From NCBI GenBank assembly GCA_036872755.1, contig JAVHNS010000007.1, positions 1,302,001 through 1,366,000 of the forward strand: a DNA stretch of 64,000 nt. The letters are read 5' to 3'. Positions 23,492 to 35,488 of the stretch are shown here, one piece after another. Source of the stretch: Orbilia blumenaviensis. Lineage: Eukaryota; Ascomycota; Orbiliomycetes; Orbiliales; Orbiliaceae. The translations under genes were made by a program, and so were the position numbers. Under the pieces are notes generated by a model. The model saw nothing but the letters and a program-made list of their open reading frames with translations, ran no database searches and was not told the DNA's origin. Within the stretch, counting starts at the first letter, position 1. Every line of letters starts with the position of its first letter.

Positions 23492-23867
23492 TTCCAGTAT
23501 TTAATTTTTTTTTTTCTTTTCACATTGGAGGGAGGTGGGTTTTTATAGGTGGTCGGGTTCTCTTCTCTTTGAGGGTTAGAATTTTTTTCTGCCGTTATCT
23601 CTACCTAATTTAGACATGGATTGGATTGGATTGGGGTGGATGGATGGATGGATGGACCCTTTTTCTGTTTGGGGATGCAACGCATTAAACCTTAAATTTT
23701 TATAACAACCTGTCGATGCGATGCGACTTGACCTTGACCTAGCTTCTCTTCTGAATAGGTACCTAGGTAGCTACTCTACTATTCAGGTTTGCCGGCGTCG
23801 ACTGCGGATTTTCTTCTTTTTTCTTTGACGATAAACGAGTAAACGACAATATAATATTACGACGGTG
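23492..23867. promoter_or_regulatory. Shared divergent promoter, bL9m / oligoribonuclease
   Basis: 376 bp separates the two start codons. It includes a short GGATG repeat (about 23635-23655) and several GATTGGAT strings; no classical TATA box is placed close to either start. Both products are expected in mitochondria, which suggests co-regulation (inference). Confidence 0.5.
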
Positions 23868-25072
23868 ATGCTCTGCGCCCGTCTCGCGGTATCTCGGACA
23901 AGATCAAGAGCAGCTTTATTATCGATATCGGCTGGAGGCCGCCGTCTCTGCGACAAACCTCTCTCCTTCTTCTTCTTCAATAATCCGCTATTACCTTCAC
24001 TGCGTGGTCAGCGGACTATTACTACCACTGTTACTTCTCGGGTGGGACTAAAGATGGCGGATACTACTACTACTAATACTACAGGTAGCATTACTACTGC
24101 TGCTGCTGCTGCTGCTAAGGAGACAGCGACGGCGCCCACGTCGAGTGCGCCAACATGGTCGACGTCGCTCAAGTCGACCCATCCGCTGGTCTGGATTGAC
24201 TGCGAGGTACACACTTACCCCCATCCCCCCTTCTATCGCCCTTCAATATAGGTAGTATTATATACTACATTACTCCCCGGTATCCATATACATAAATACC
24301 TAGGTAGCTAATAGAAGAGGAAAAAAAAAAAAAGTAGATGACAGGCCTCAACCCCCCCCACGACAAACTCCTCCAAATAGCCTGCTTCATAACCGACTCA
24401 AACCTCAACCTCCTGGACCCGATCGGTTTCGAAACCGTAATCCACCGGCCTCAATCCCTCCTCTCCACGATGTCACCTTGGTGCGTAACCACTCACACCT
24501 CCACAAACCTAATCCAACGAGTCCTAACCTCCACGACAACCCCACAATCCGCCGCAACTGCACTACTAAAATACATAAAACGCCATGTACCCCAGCCGAA
24601 GACGGCGGTGATGTGTGGGAATAGTATTCATTTTGATAAGCTGTTTTTGAGTATTGAGATGCCTGAGGTGGTGGAGTGGATGTGTTATAGGGTGGGGGAT
24701 GTTAGTAGTGTTAAGGAGTTTGCGAAGAGGTGGTGCGATGAGAGTGTTTTGGAGGGGTTGCCGGTTAAGAAGTATACGCATGAGGCGAGGGAGGATATTT
24801 TGGAGAGTATTGAGGAGGCGAGGTATTATAGGAGGGTTTTGTTTGGGGGGGTTGATCCTTCTCCTGCTTCTTCTTCCTCCTCTTCTTCCTCCTCGTCTTC
24901 TTCTTCTCCTGCTTCTGTTTCTGCTGGTGATACGGTTACTGCTGCTGCTGCTACTGCTACTACTGAGGTTGATACGGCTGCTTCTTCTTCTTCTTCTACT
25001 ACGAAGGCTGAGACGGGTGCTGCTACTACTGGTGATGGTGAGGCTAATGGCGCCTCTTATCCGCCGGCGTGA
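23868..25072 (+). CDS. REX2: Oligoribonuclease (REXO2/REX2 family, DEDDh 3'-5' exonuclease)
   Basis: It degrades 2-5 nt RNA ends in mitochondria and cytosol. Exons 23868-24206 and 24338-25072 give 357 residues. A basic N terminus (MLCARLAVSRTRSRAALLS) suggests mitochondrial import. The DEDDh residues are visible: VWIDCEMTGL (Asp111, Glu113, spanning the splice site), CGNSIHFDK (Asp about 213) and KYTHEAREDILESI (His about 261, Asp about 266). The usual HRALDDI is here HEAREDI, keeping the catalytic His and Asp. After residue about 285 the protein continues in a Ser/Ala/Thr low-complexity tail of about 70 residues not found in typical family members. An internal Met at residue 64 (MADTTTT) could start a cytosolic form. 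Confidence 0.93.
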
Positions 25073-25244
25073 TCGGGATGGGATGGGCTCTTGATACCCC
25101 CTTTATACTACACTAAAATAGATATAAACGTATATATACTATATATACTATACCCTCTCTATACATAAATACTATTCATAAACAGTCGTATATCCCACAT
25201 CACACATGAATCATATAACCCATACAATAGTAGGTAGGTAGTAG

Positions 25245-26717
25245 TTATTTAGCGTCCTTCTTCTTGAAAAACGCCGTCATCTTCATCATCCCCTTGGTAT
25301 CCACCTTCTCCAGCTTCTTCACCGCCGTACTCTTCTTCGCATCCTCCTCCTTCTTCTTCCGCTTCCTCTCCCTCTCCATATTCTCTTTACTCGTGCCCCC
25401 TCCTCCGGCTTCTAAGTCTTCCAAAGTCCGTTTGGAATGCGACATTGAGAAGTCTAATGCGGCGTTCGCGGCCGCTTTCAGTGCTTTTAGCTCTTCTAGG
25501 TATTTTTCTAGCGGTTCTTGCGGGTGCAGGGTGAAGAGTTTTGTTGAGAGGGTGGTTGAGATGGAAGCTGGGAGGTAGGGTTGGAGGAATTGTAGGGAGT
25601 GGGATAGGTGGCTGAGGTATTGGATTTCGGGGGGTGGGAGGTGGGAGGTTGTTGTTATTTCGTCTTCTATTATCATTGTTTCGTCTTCTCCTTTTCCTTC
25701 TTGTCCTTCTGCGGCTGCTGGTGTGTCCTGAAGGTTTAGTTTTGAGGCTTCCCGTCGCAGTTGGGAGTCTACCGCTGGATCTTCCTGTGGATCTTCTCCT
25801 TCTCCTTCTTCATCGTCGTTTTCGAGGTGGGAGTCGTTTATTATACCGCCGGATTTTGTATTAGTTTTTGTTGATTCGGACTGTCGTTTCCACGCGGTGG
25901 ATACCTGCGTCCCGATGGGCTTCGACAGCTTCTTGGTTATATATGTCGTAATACTCCCCGGCAAGGCTTTAGCCACAGCTTCAACCCTCGATATCAGGAG
26001 TTTGTATAATTTATCCTCGTTGATCCTATACATCTTTTCGTCATCATCATCTTCGCCACCAGTAGAGACGGTATCGCAGACTAGGAGTAAACGGGTTCGT
26101 AGCAGTCTTTGTGAGTTCGGATGCAGCGAGAATATGGTATTCCATTGTGCGGATTGAGGGTGGGATTCGAGGAGGTCGTCGAGGGAGAGGAAGTTGCGAG
26201 AGGTTTTTGGGGAGGAGAGGTGTGGGAGGAGGAGGTAGAGGGGGTCGAGTGGGGTTGTTAGGTAGAGGTGGGCGTCTTTGATTATTAGGCTGGATTTATC
26301 ATCTTCTTTTTCTGATGGGTTTGGTTGTTCTTTTTCTGGGGTGGTTTTTTGGTTTTGAGGTTCGGATTGGGATTGGGATTGAGACTGGGGATTGAGGGAG
26401 AGCGGTGCGGAGTCGGGCGCTATAAGCCAGGATCGTGGGGAGTGTGCTGGATTGGCGACTTTGAGGATCTCGTAGATGAATGCTCCTCCATCATTACTGT
26501 TATTACTATTATTATTGCTGCTATCTTTTGTTGATGATGTTGATGAAGATGATGGAGAGGAGGGATGGTGGATAAGATATCGTGTGGGCACGTCAGTCGC
26601 CGGATGGTTGAATGTGAGGATGGAGTGCTCTGCTGTCGACGTCCCGGCTTTCGAGCTGTCTGAGGTAGAAGAAGTAGTAGCCGGCAGGATGAAGACCCGC
26701 GGGGTGGCTGTGGCCAT
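25245..26717 (-). CDS. RNH202: Ribonuclease H2 subunit B
   Basis: A single-exon protein of 490 residues. RNase H2 removes ribonucleotides and RNA-DNA hybrids in the nucleus; subunit B is structural. The N terminus (MATATPRVFILPA) and the triple-barrel region (FNHPATDVPTRYLIH, GAFIYEILKV, PRSWLIAP, LIIKDAHLYLTTPLDPLYLLLP) match the Ydr279/RNASEH2B family. The helical part follows (LLLVCDTV, YRINEDKLYKLLISRVEAVAKALP). A PCNA-interacting peptide lies at the extreme C terminus (MKMTAFFKKK), where human RNASEH2B also has one. The middle is disordered and acidic, including a QSQSQSQSE run. It is convergent with oligoribonuclease (172 bp apart) and divergent from Mcm10. Confidence 0.93.
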   Translation of the reverse strand: MATATPRVFILPATTSSTSDSSKAGTSTAEHSILTFNHPATDVPTRYLIHHPSSPSSSSTSSTKDSSNNNSNNSNDGGAFIYEILKVANPAHSPRSWLIAPDSAPLSLNPQSQSQSQSEPQNQKTTPEKEQPNPSEKEDDKSSLIIKDAHLYLTTPLDPLYLLLPHLSSPKTSRNFLSLDDLLESHPQSAQWNTIFSLHPNSQRLLRTRLLLVCDTVSTGGEDDDDEKMYRINEDKLYKLLISRVEAVAKALPGSITTYITKKLSKPIGTQVSTAWKRQSESTKTNTKSGGIINDSHLENDDEEGEGEDPQEDPAVDSQLRREASKLNLQDTPAAAEGQEGKGEDETMIIEDEITTTSHLPPPEIQYLSHLSHSLQFLQPYLPASISTTLSTKLFTLHPQEPLEKYLEELKALKAAANAALDFSMSHSKRTLEDLEAGGGGTSKENMERERKRKKKEEDAKKSTAVKKLEKVDTKGMMKMTAFFKKKDAK

Positions 26718-27870
26718 GGTTTCTATCTACGATATATAATGCCAATTAGCTTGGTCCGATTGTGTATGTGTGTATGCACATTCGCATCATTTAATTGGTT
26801 AGATTACGTTACCGTATAGTATATTATAGTATAGTATGGTACAAGGCAATAGGTAGCTAATATGATATGGTATGGTAGATGGGGGGGTAAAATGTCGTGA
26901 TGGTGTTTTATGGGGACTACTCAGACGGGTCGAAGTCAGTAGAAACAGGGCAGACGGTATGTTGCAGGCAGATCGGTGTTGGACGCGTTGAGTGCTTGTC
27001 GGTCTCTTTCTGTGTCGGTCCTTTTGTGTTTGGCTGCTTCCCTTTTGGGACTTCTCTTTTTGCGAGACCCGCCTCGAAAGGAGTTTCCCTTCCCTCTTCT
27101 TGCCTATTATCTCCCCTCCCCTCCAGTATTATATCATCTACACCCTCTTCTTCCTCCTCCTCCTACTCCATCCTTACCTCCTCCAACCTACCTCCCTCGA
27201 GGATACTTTATCGCTACTTCACGGCCGACTTGGTTCCCTTTTTTTACCGACATAGTCAGTTACGACAACTGTATCTGTATCTGCTGTATTGATTGCTGCT
27301 CGCTTACTCGACTTTTCCTTAACGACCACTCGCGCGACGACTAGTTACTTGCTTAGCTTCTTCTTCTTTACGCGATCCCTATCACATCACACGCATCGCA
27401 CACCACACTATACCACGCCCCTCCATTCGACCCAATCCAATTACATTCGTCTGTTCCTATTGAACAACCGTTTTCAGCATCTCCAGATACCCCGTTTACC
27501 TTCTCTCTCTCTCTAAGACTGCTTGTGTGTGTGTGCCTGTGCCTGTGTATGTGTTTGTGTGTGGTATGCGACAGCATTTATATGCAATCAATCGCTGTTT
27601 CGGGACCTCTAATCTCGTAATCCCTTTTAGCGGCCTCTAACGGTTTTCTTTTCTTTTTTTAACTTTTTTTCTTCTCAATACTCTTTTTTTCATACAAATA
27701 CTGCGACAAGTGCGACGGGATACAGCCAGTCTATTTATTTTATCTGACTGTCTGACTGATTGATTTGATTGATGGTGTCGACTGTTCTTCATCTTCAATT
27801 TCCATACCGGCGAATGACCTCGATATCTTAAAAACATCAACATCCCTTCTTTTCTTAACAAACCGCCATC
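26718..27870. promoter_or_regulatory. Shared divergent promoter, RNase H2B / Mcm10
   Basis: 1.15 kb between two start codons, CT-rich on the Mcm10 side with (TG)n near 27524-27560. Frames of up to 131 codons in this interval are low-complexity Ser/Pro/Leu readings of pyrimidine tracts and look non-coding. It contains one MluI cell-cycle box (see 26983). Confidence 0.55.
26983..26988. promoter_or_regulatory. Putative MCB element (ACGCGT)
   Basis: The palindrome ACGCGT is the binding site of the MBF (Mbp1/Swi6-type) G1/S regulator in yeasts, which controls DNA-replication genes. It sits between two replication or repair genes. A single 6-mer could occur by chance in 1.15 kb. Confidence 0.4.
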
Positions 27871-30682
27871 ATGGCTGGCAATAACGGTACTTGTCAATCG
27901 CCTCCCCTATCCATCATACACCTATCAATTATACATGTAGTTATACATACTAACATCACTACCAAACAAAGGCGCAGTCGCCCAATGGCCCCCCGCCTCC
28001 CCCAAGGACGTCCTCAGGCTCACCCCCAAAAAGCCACACACGAATCCAATCCACTCCTCTCCACTCCGTCGCACAACCGCCGTCTCCCCATCTCCACGAT
28101 CCCGTCGTCCCCTCCCACCCGGCCACAATGACGACGACGACGAAGACGAAGACAGCGATGCCACCACATCAGAAGAAGACGAAGAAGCCCTCCAACTACA
28201 GCTAAAAGCGATCGAAATGAAGCTGAAATTAAAACGTCTGCAGAAGGAGAAGAAACGAAAAGCCTTAGCAGCAGCCGCAAACGCCCCTTCTTCATCTTCT
28301 ACTATTCCAAGAACTTCGAATACAGGCGGTAGGGTAACTCCTCCACCATCAATCCCACCGACCTTCGAATCAACCGCTCCGGATGTTCAAGTCCCGGTCT
28401 CACCATCACCAAGAAGGCGTAATAACATGCCAATCTCGGACGCAAACCCTCCCCAGTCGCCGTCTAGAGTACTGCTAGGGATAGATAAGGGTTTACGAGC
28501 TAGAGATATATCGCTGAAACGTGCGCCAGGGATGACGAATTTGATTGCGGAGCAACCTCCTAGGAAACCGCAGTTTGCCAGTAGCAGTACGTCCAGTACG
28601 GCGAGTGCTTTGCATAATGTTACGAAGGATAATCCGTTTGCTCCGAGGTCTTCTAGGGCGGCAGCATCGGCTGCTGCTGCTGCGGCGGCTCCTGTTGAGC
28701 ATGTAAAGTCATTCTCGGAGAGGATTGCAGAGCAGAGGGCCGGTATTACAGCTAAGGAAGCCAGGGCAAGGGAAAACGAAAAGCTGAGAAGCAAAGGATG
28801 GAATATGGATTCCAATGACAATGCTACGGTCTCCTCAATGGATTCAAATACCCTCGTAGCCTCTCGAGCTTCTTCGGTAACCTCACATCGTCCGGCAAGT
28901 TCTCAACAACAACAGCAACAGATGGGCAGCACCCGTCTCCAGACTTCACGCATTACTTCTTCTACAGCATCAGCATCAACAGCAGCATTACCAGCACTCC
29001 CCGACGTCCCCAAACCAACCGGTCCAAGCTCGATCAGTGGACCCGCAGACCCAGCATCAGGAAGCCAAGAACCCTCCGACCTAGGCTCAGGCTTCGACTC
29101 CTTCTCCAGTCTCCACCTCTCCCGTCGCACAATCCCACACACAACCCTCTCCCGACACCTCCAAGAAAAAGAACTCTTCCAACTCCCGCGGCTTCTGAAA
29201 ACCGTACATTCCCCGGAATATGACCCCCCGGACGTCCCAGGTGACTGGGTTGTATTTGGGATCGTATCTTCAAAATCAGAGCCAAGAGATGTTGCACGTG
29301 AAGGTGGTGGGAAATATATTGTAATGCAACTGACTGATTTAAAATGGGAGATTGATCTGTTTTTCTTCGGTGCTACTTTTCAGAAGTATTACCGTATACC
29401 CGTTGGTACCGTACTGGCTATTCTAAACCCAAATATTATGAAGCCGAGGAATCAGGACAGCGGAAAATTTTCACTGACGCTGTCAGATGGGAATGATGAA
29501 GAAAGCAGTATTCTGGAAATAGGCCAGTCTCGGGATCTGGCTGGGTGTAAAGCTAGAAAAAGGGATGGGAAGGAATGTGGGGTGTGGGTTGATAAGAGGA
29601 GGACGGAGTACTGTGATTTTCATGTCGAGCAGACCGTGGCGAAGAATAGAGCGGGAAGGATGGAGTTGAACACTATGGGAAAATTGTACTCTCCGCCGAA
29701 GAATAAAGGTGGGATAAGGCCTAAGAGGAACTGGTTGAGGGGGGGGAAACAGGAGAAGGAGGATGGGTTGTTACCGTTGGGGGGTGTTGGCGTCGTACCG
29801 GACTTACCGGTTAGAGCTGGTGGCGGTGGGGGGAATGTATACGTCTCATCTGGGTTTTCGACGGCGAGGCTTATAGACGGTGGTGAGAAGACGGGGGATT
29901 TGAATTGGCAGAGGGAGAAGGAGGAGAGGGTTAGGAGGGTACTGGCGAGGAGGGAGAAGGAGAGGGAGGTCACCAGGGGGCTTTTGGCGGTGGGGAATAG
30001 TAATACCGGTATGGAATATTTGAAGGCGAATCTTGAGGATGAAGGAAAAACTGTCGTGGGGGGTGCTAGGGCGATGGAGAATGCGGGGAAGAGTGTGGGG
30101 AAGGGACAGACCGTGCAGGAGGTTAGGAGTAAAGCGCTTGAGGAGTTTAGAAAGGGGATGATGGCGGTTAAGGCTTCTGATGTGTCTCTGTCGCCGGTTA
30201 AGAGTAAGAGGAAAGTTGCGGATAGGAAGAGTGGATCGCCGGAGGATACGAATACGGCTTCTGGGGGGAAAGGTGGGCAAAGCGCTACGGATGATGAAAG
30301 GGCTGTTAAAAGAACTAGAAAGACTGATGAGGGTCCTGTTGGATGGGCGCAGAGGGATGTGAAGAAACATTTGGATAGGAATGTGGCGTTGACTTCCGCG
30401 GGGGGGTATAAACAGACGCAATTGGGGTTTGGAAGGGCGAGGAGTAGGAGTCCCCCTAAGAATATTGCGGCGGCAGCGGGGGGGTCGGATATTGGGGCCT
30501 TTGAGGTTGAGCAGAGGGTTGAGAGGGAGATGTCGCCGACAAAGAGTAATATGGTTATGGCGGGTCGTCCTAGGAGGGATTCTAAGACTGTGACTTTTGC
30601 GCCGACGCCGGATAGAGGTGGTGCCGCTGCTGTGGTTGGGGATGATGATAGTGATGATGAGTTGGAGATTTTGGGGATGTGA
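27871..30682 (+). CDS. MCM10: DNA replication factor Mcm10
   Basis: Mcm10 activates the CMG helicase at replication origins and binds DNA and polymerase alpha. Exon 1 (27871-27886) encodes just MAGNN plus one base; exon 2 is 27972-30682; total 908 residues. After an acidic, Lys-rich N terminus, the OB-fold runs from about 427 to 520 (PGDWVVFGIVSSKSEPR, YIVMQLTDLKWEIDLFFFG, YYRIPVGTVLAILNP). The CCCH zinc finger follows (CKARKRDGKECGVWVDK ... YCDFH, about 531-556) and KNRAGRMELN. The tail has a KQTQLGFGR motif, reminiscent of a PIP-like element, and ends acidic (DDDSDDELEILGM). Poly-Ala and Gln runs lie in the N-terminal linker. Confidence 0.95.
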
Positions 30683-31206
30683 ATGAGTGATTATATGGTT
30701 GGAGTACTGACTATTCTTCTTCTTTTCTTCTCCATCCTTTTCTTCTTTTATATATTTTTTATTCTTTGGAGCGAGGAGTCCTTTTTTCTCTTTTCCGGAC
30801 TGGGAGTTTTTTAGTTTTTTTTTTTGTCTCTTACCAGGGCAGTATTGCGGGATCAGACGTAGCGGTGTCTTCTTTTTTTATCTTCTTCTCTTTCGAAGGT
30901 CAGTCAGGGGCAAAAAAAAGTATTCGTGGCTTCGTTATATTATTATGCCGTGCGCCCTATCGGAGACTCCATAAATCGTACATATTCAATACATGCCATG
31001 CATCTCTCGTGGAAAACAGAAATCAAGCGCCCTGTATATTACATGCAAATGTCTTCCCTTCTACAACCTCTGTTGTAATCTCAACAGGGTTGGTTAGGAT
31101 ACTCCAGACCTTTCTACCTACTATACTATACTATACTATATATATTAAAAGCAATCGTATGCCTTATATTTACCACAAATCTAACAGGAATGCCAGGAGG
31201 GGCGGG
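30683..31206. other. Intergenic region, convergent 3' ends
   Basis: 524 bp between the Mcm10 stop and the TOK1 stop. It is T-rich, with TTCTTTT tracts and TATATA sequence near 31120-31145. No gene is visible; these are probable 3' UTRs. Confidence 0.55.
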
Positions 31207-34158
31207 CTACTTGGGAACATCCAATGATATATTTTTTATATGCTCCTTCACTATATCTTCCAGCCCCTTCGTCAGCCTATCTTGCACCCACGCCGGCTCT
31301 CTACCTTCGTATAACAGCGGACTATCCTCTCCTATTTCACCATAAATCCACCATTAGCAAAATCCAAAAACAAAAGTTTTATAATTGATAATAAATGGCC
31401 GGGAAAGACGAACCAATCCAGTCCCAAAGCACAAACCCCTCCTCATTATCAATATGCTCCCTCAATATCTCCTCACCAGGCTTCAACCCCTTCAGCTTCT
31501 GAGGTTTTACCAACTCACACGCACGTATCAACCGTGTGAATTCAACCCATTCGGTATATTCGTACGATCGTTTAGGATCCATCGCCACCTGTCTTCCAAC
31601 GTCTCTGATCGCGGCTGTCAGCGCGGCGAGTAGTTCTTGGAATGTATAGTCTTCCGGGAGGGGTTTTGGTTTTTCGGTTGCGGTTTGGAGGGGGTGTGGT
31701 GGTTGTGATGATGGTGATGGAAGGGTTTGGTCTTCGAGGTCGGAGTCGTTCAGGGTGAAGGTTGGGATCGGACCGTTATTGTTGTTGTTGCGGATGTGGT
31801 TGTTGGTTGTAGTTAAGGTTAACGTTATATCGTGAGATTCTTTATCTTGGGTTCTTACTTCCTTCAATGTTGGCATTTTACCAAGTGATGATGGCGTTAT
31901 TGGTGATGTTAACCCAGCCGAACTAGCTCTTGACCCTCTCCTTCTCCCCCCACCAGCAGTAGTAGTGTTAGTACTGGTAGTAACCATACTAGGATTCCTC
32001 AACCTCTCCTCCCTCTCCCTCTCCTCCCTCCTCCTAACCTTCCAACTCCTCCAGTTATCCTTAATACTCTGCCTGATCCCCTCCTTCGGCAGAATCGTAA
32101 ACTCCGCCAGCCTCAACGTCGCATTCTGGAAATTTTCAATAACCGTAGATCCCATACTCGATATCAAAATCGTGATCGTGGGAACAGACCAAATACTCCA
32201 TAACAAAAAAAATGCCTTTCCAGCGTTACTACGAGGGCTTAAATCCCCGTAACCTATCGTCAGGAGTGATACGTAGCAGAAATACAAAGCTTGGAAGTAC
32301 GTCAACCCCTGCGTATCCCGCTCCGCAATCATGAATATAACAGCGCCAAGGAGCCAGAGCGTTAAGAACGCGACGGTGGAGGATACCAATGCGGTCCATT
32401 TCTTGAATTTTAGGGTATGCCGTTGAATCCTTCGCATGGCTTCGAATCTGTCCCGTGAGGCACGGAGTAAGATCGGACGTGATCTTTTTTTACTACTGAA
32501 TGCGGTGAATATCTGTTGGATACTGCGTAGGCTGCCGGAGTGGCGGAGGGGCAGGGTTTCGGATTTTATACTTTCGGTTGCCCGGCGTTGGTGTGGTGAT
32601 GATGATGTTGGTGATGTTAACTTTATCGGGGTTTGGAAGTGGGCGAGAGATGGATCGTTGCGGTCGAGTTCGGAAGAGACGGCGACGGCGCGGTTGGCGA
32701 CGTCTCGACGACGGTTGGTGATGTGTCTGTGTATGCGGACCTCTTCGTTAGTGTTTAATCCCCATATATATATATAACTATATACTTAAGATGGGAGTTA
32801 TAACTTACTGCTCAACAACCTGCTTCTCCCCAATCTCGATCACAAACCCGTGAATGCTATTAACCACCAAACCAAGCATAATAATCCCAATCACCGAAAA
32901 CGGAAACACAATGCCCCTAGCAGCATCAGACGTCGCCGCAATATCTCCAAACCCGACAGTCAACAGCGTGACATTACAAAAATACACCGCATCGGAATAA
33001 CTCCACCCTTCTACTTTCGAAAACACCAACGCCCCGATACCCATCCACAGAAAGAAGAAAATAGTCTGTAACATTAAATTCTTCTCCGATCTTGATGATT
33101 CCATATGTGCCGGATAATGCTTTTTTAGGAAACCGGCGATGTTGACGAATAGAATTGATGCGGAGAAGAGGTATAGGCTGGCTGATATTACGCCGAACCA
33201 GAATGCTTGGGTGTATATCTGCGCCGGACTGACCGGGCGCGCGTAGACGTGCAAGGCGACCAAAATGCTGGAAAGGAGTCCGAAGGCGATGTACCAGCAT
33301 ATTATCGTGAAGGGCATGGCAACGGCGTAGCGGATACGTCTGGAGTAGTTGCACATGAGGAAGAAGTTGCCTATGAATCCGAAGACGAGGGAGGCTGCAT
33401 TGATACCGATCGCCCTATATATATAATTACAAATTAGTGATAAGAAAAATGAAAGTATTCGCCGCCTGAGAAGGCATAGGTAGAATACCATTTGGGATCT
33501 GGGAAGGGCATGTCGTATCGCTGGTCGTATCTAGAGTTGCCTTCGGTCATAAGGTCCGCCCGCCAGGGACTGACCAGCGCAGCTACGGATGTAAGGTTCG
33601 CCTGTCATATCTGTGAGAAGCATGTTCTTCTTTTCTATAAATTTAGTTTTAAAAGTAACTTGAGATCTTACCAGCGGTCCTACAGTAGCAGCAATTAAAG
33701 GAATCCCTTTCGCTGCAAACCACCATTTTCTATAATAAAAAGTATCTTTTATGTTAGCAATCTGAATATATGTTATACATAAAACCACAAAAGGATGCGT
33801 TGCGCAAAAAAAGGCAGCCGTGCAAAACTGACATGGGTGGTTCGTCATGGCGTTGAAACTCTGCTTCATACGCCTCCAATCCCTCCTCCTCATCTGCATC
33901 ATCAATTTGGCGCTCATCGTCATTGCTATTATCTGCAGCCGCAGATCTGCTATTACTCGGTTGGCTGGACGAAGATGAATTTTTAGCTGAGCTACTGCCC
34001 AATTCCATATCTATATCTTGGTCGCGGTTCGAATTTGTAGCGACATCACCGTCGGACTCGTTTTGGCTGCGACGAGATGGAGATGTTTGGCGATATGTAC
34101 TGTTTCTTTTGCTACCGGCGAAAACTTCGCCAAGTAGACGTGTCCGTAGGTTGTTCAT
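31207..34158 (-). CDS. TOK1: TOK1-type outward-rectifying two-pore potassium channel
   Basis: Plasma-membrane K+ channel of the fungal TOK family (eight TM helices, two pore loops). Exons: 34158-33833, 33729-33672, 33601-33489, 33414-32809, 32726-31414, 31331-31207; 846 residues. The N terminus is Ser/Asp-rich. The first TM begins at KWWFAAKGIPLIAATVGPL. Helices follow through exon 4 to pore 1 (TVGFGD, about 318-323). A basic cytosolic linker leads to pore 2 (TIGYGD, about 524-529), then a long cytosolic tail with Thr/Asn repeats. The last small exon supplies the family C terminus (GEDSPLLYEGREPAWVQDRL). Without it the frame would end early at 31379, so the exon matters for gene models. Confidence 0.94.
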
Positions 34159-35488
34159 AAGGGATTATTATAAGCCTAGACAATCGCCACAGTCCTCTCG
34201 CTGTGGGCCAAACTTCTTCTTGTTCCCTGGTATAAAGATGGCGGCTAAATTGGCAGCATGTTGTGAGAATCAACAGATTGCAATGCTACCCTCCTGCAAA
34301 AAGAAGGGAAAAGGTTGAAGATATTTCGAACCAGGATAGCAGTTTAAGAAATTCAAGAAAAATATGACCCCCTGGAAACTGAAAAGCTTAAACCTCCAAA
34401 ATACTTGATTAGTATACAGATCAGGAACGGGGGGGTGGTCGTCGATATAGCATTCATGGAACATCCGCCAAGGACTGGTCCACCACCCAGTCAATTGATA
34501 GGCGGCTGCCGGCACCCATCTGCATCTGCATGGCTTTTGCAAACATGGGCAAAAAAAAACATCATTCCGGTCCTTCGATTCTCGGACTACGGGGTTGGGG
34601 TCCACCGATAAAAAAATCTCAAAAAAGTACGTAGACGCTATCGTCGAAAGAATCAACTGTATCCGGAGACTGCGACAGGCTTGGCCTTTAGAGGTATCGG
34701 TCCAGGGCGCCACCCATGGACCCGAGGGTTTTGAAAAATTCATGGTAACTAGTATACTACTAATCGATAAAACAAGATTAGTGCAAGGCAAGCTCATGCA
34801 CGGAATCTCCTGGCGTAATGATTAGCGAAAGAGCACTGATCCCGGCACATGGCCGGCGACTCTGATAGGCCAGGCCCTTTTGGCTGCTGTGTGACTGCAA
34901 ATGCATCGAGGATGGTGTCGACGGGTTTCCCTTAATCAGCTTTGGGGGGTCTTGGGGGGGTGAAGGCTGTGATATTGGTTCCGTGCCAAGGGATGCCCTT
35001 TTAAGGACCCTGTTCGAATTCCCGCTGAAGCGGACCAGCTGACTCGAACGCGTCAGTTGCCCAGGCCCGACAAAGGCTATCATGCGGGAATGGGGATGTC
35101 AACTTGCATCTTTTTTATTTACTTAAGCTATTTGAGAGGACGTCGGGAATGCGGGGTTCTTTATAACATCAGACGACACTTCGCTTTGGTTCTTTGTTTG
35201 CAGATATATGAAGCTTGAAGATAAGAGAAAGATTGGAGTTTGGATGCATCTGGGCGCCCTGGAACTCACTCAACCTCACCGACAACACAGCCACTTGAAC
35301 CTCGCCTCTTGACACTTACTTTAATTATAACTCCAACGGCTCAGCAGATAACGGATACCATTGAAATCAGTAAGACCTGAGCAGTATTTAACCAACTGTA
35401 CTGCTCCAACTTTTAAAAATATCATCGAACGTCATATCAACTTCACCCACCCAACCTGTATCTGTCAGCAGCCTACAACTCGCAGTTC
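34159..35488. other. Divergent intergenic region, TOK1 / Rrt8-like
   Basis: About 1.3 kb. One overlapping frame (34270-34797, minus) is open but has unlikely composition and no recognisable motif. No tRNA or repeat is seen. The right end has a CAACTCG/CACC-rich leader expected for the downstream gene. Confidence 0.5.

Noticed and set aside
26897..27516. Several overlapping plus-strand ORFs of 75-131 codons
   Set aside because: They are low-complexity readings of CT-rich DNA in three frames at once, located in the RNase H2B/Mcm10 promoter, with no family motif.
31379..31413. End of the TOK1 protein at the stop at 31379
   Set aside because: This is intron read-through. Splicing at 31413 to the exon at 31331 gives the conserved family C terminus (GEDSPLLYEGREP).
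34270..34797. 175-codon minus-strand ORF
   Set aside because: It has no recognisable motif, unlikely composition and no splice partners, and it sits in the promoter-containing interval between divergent genes.
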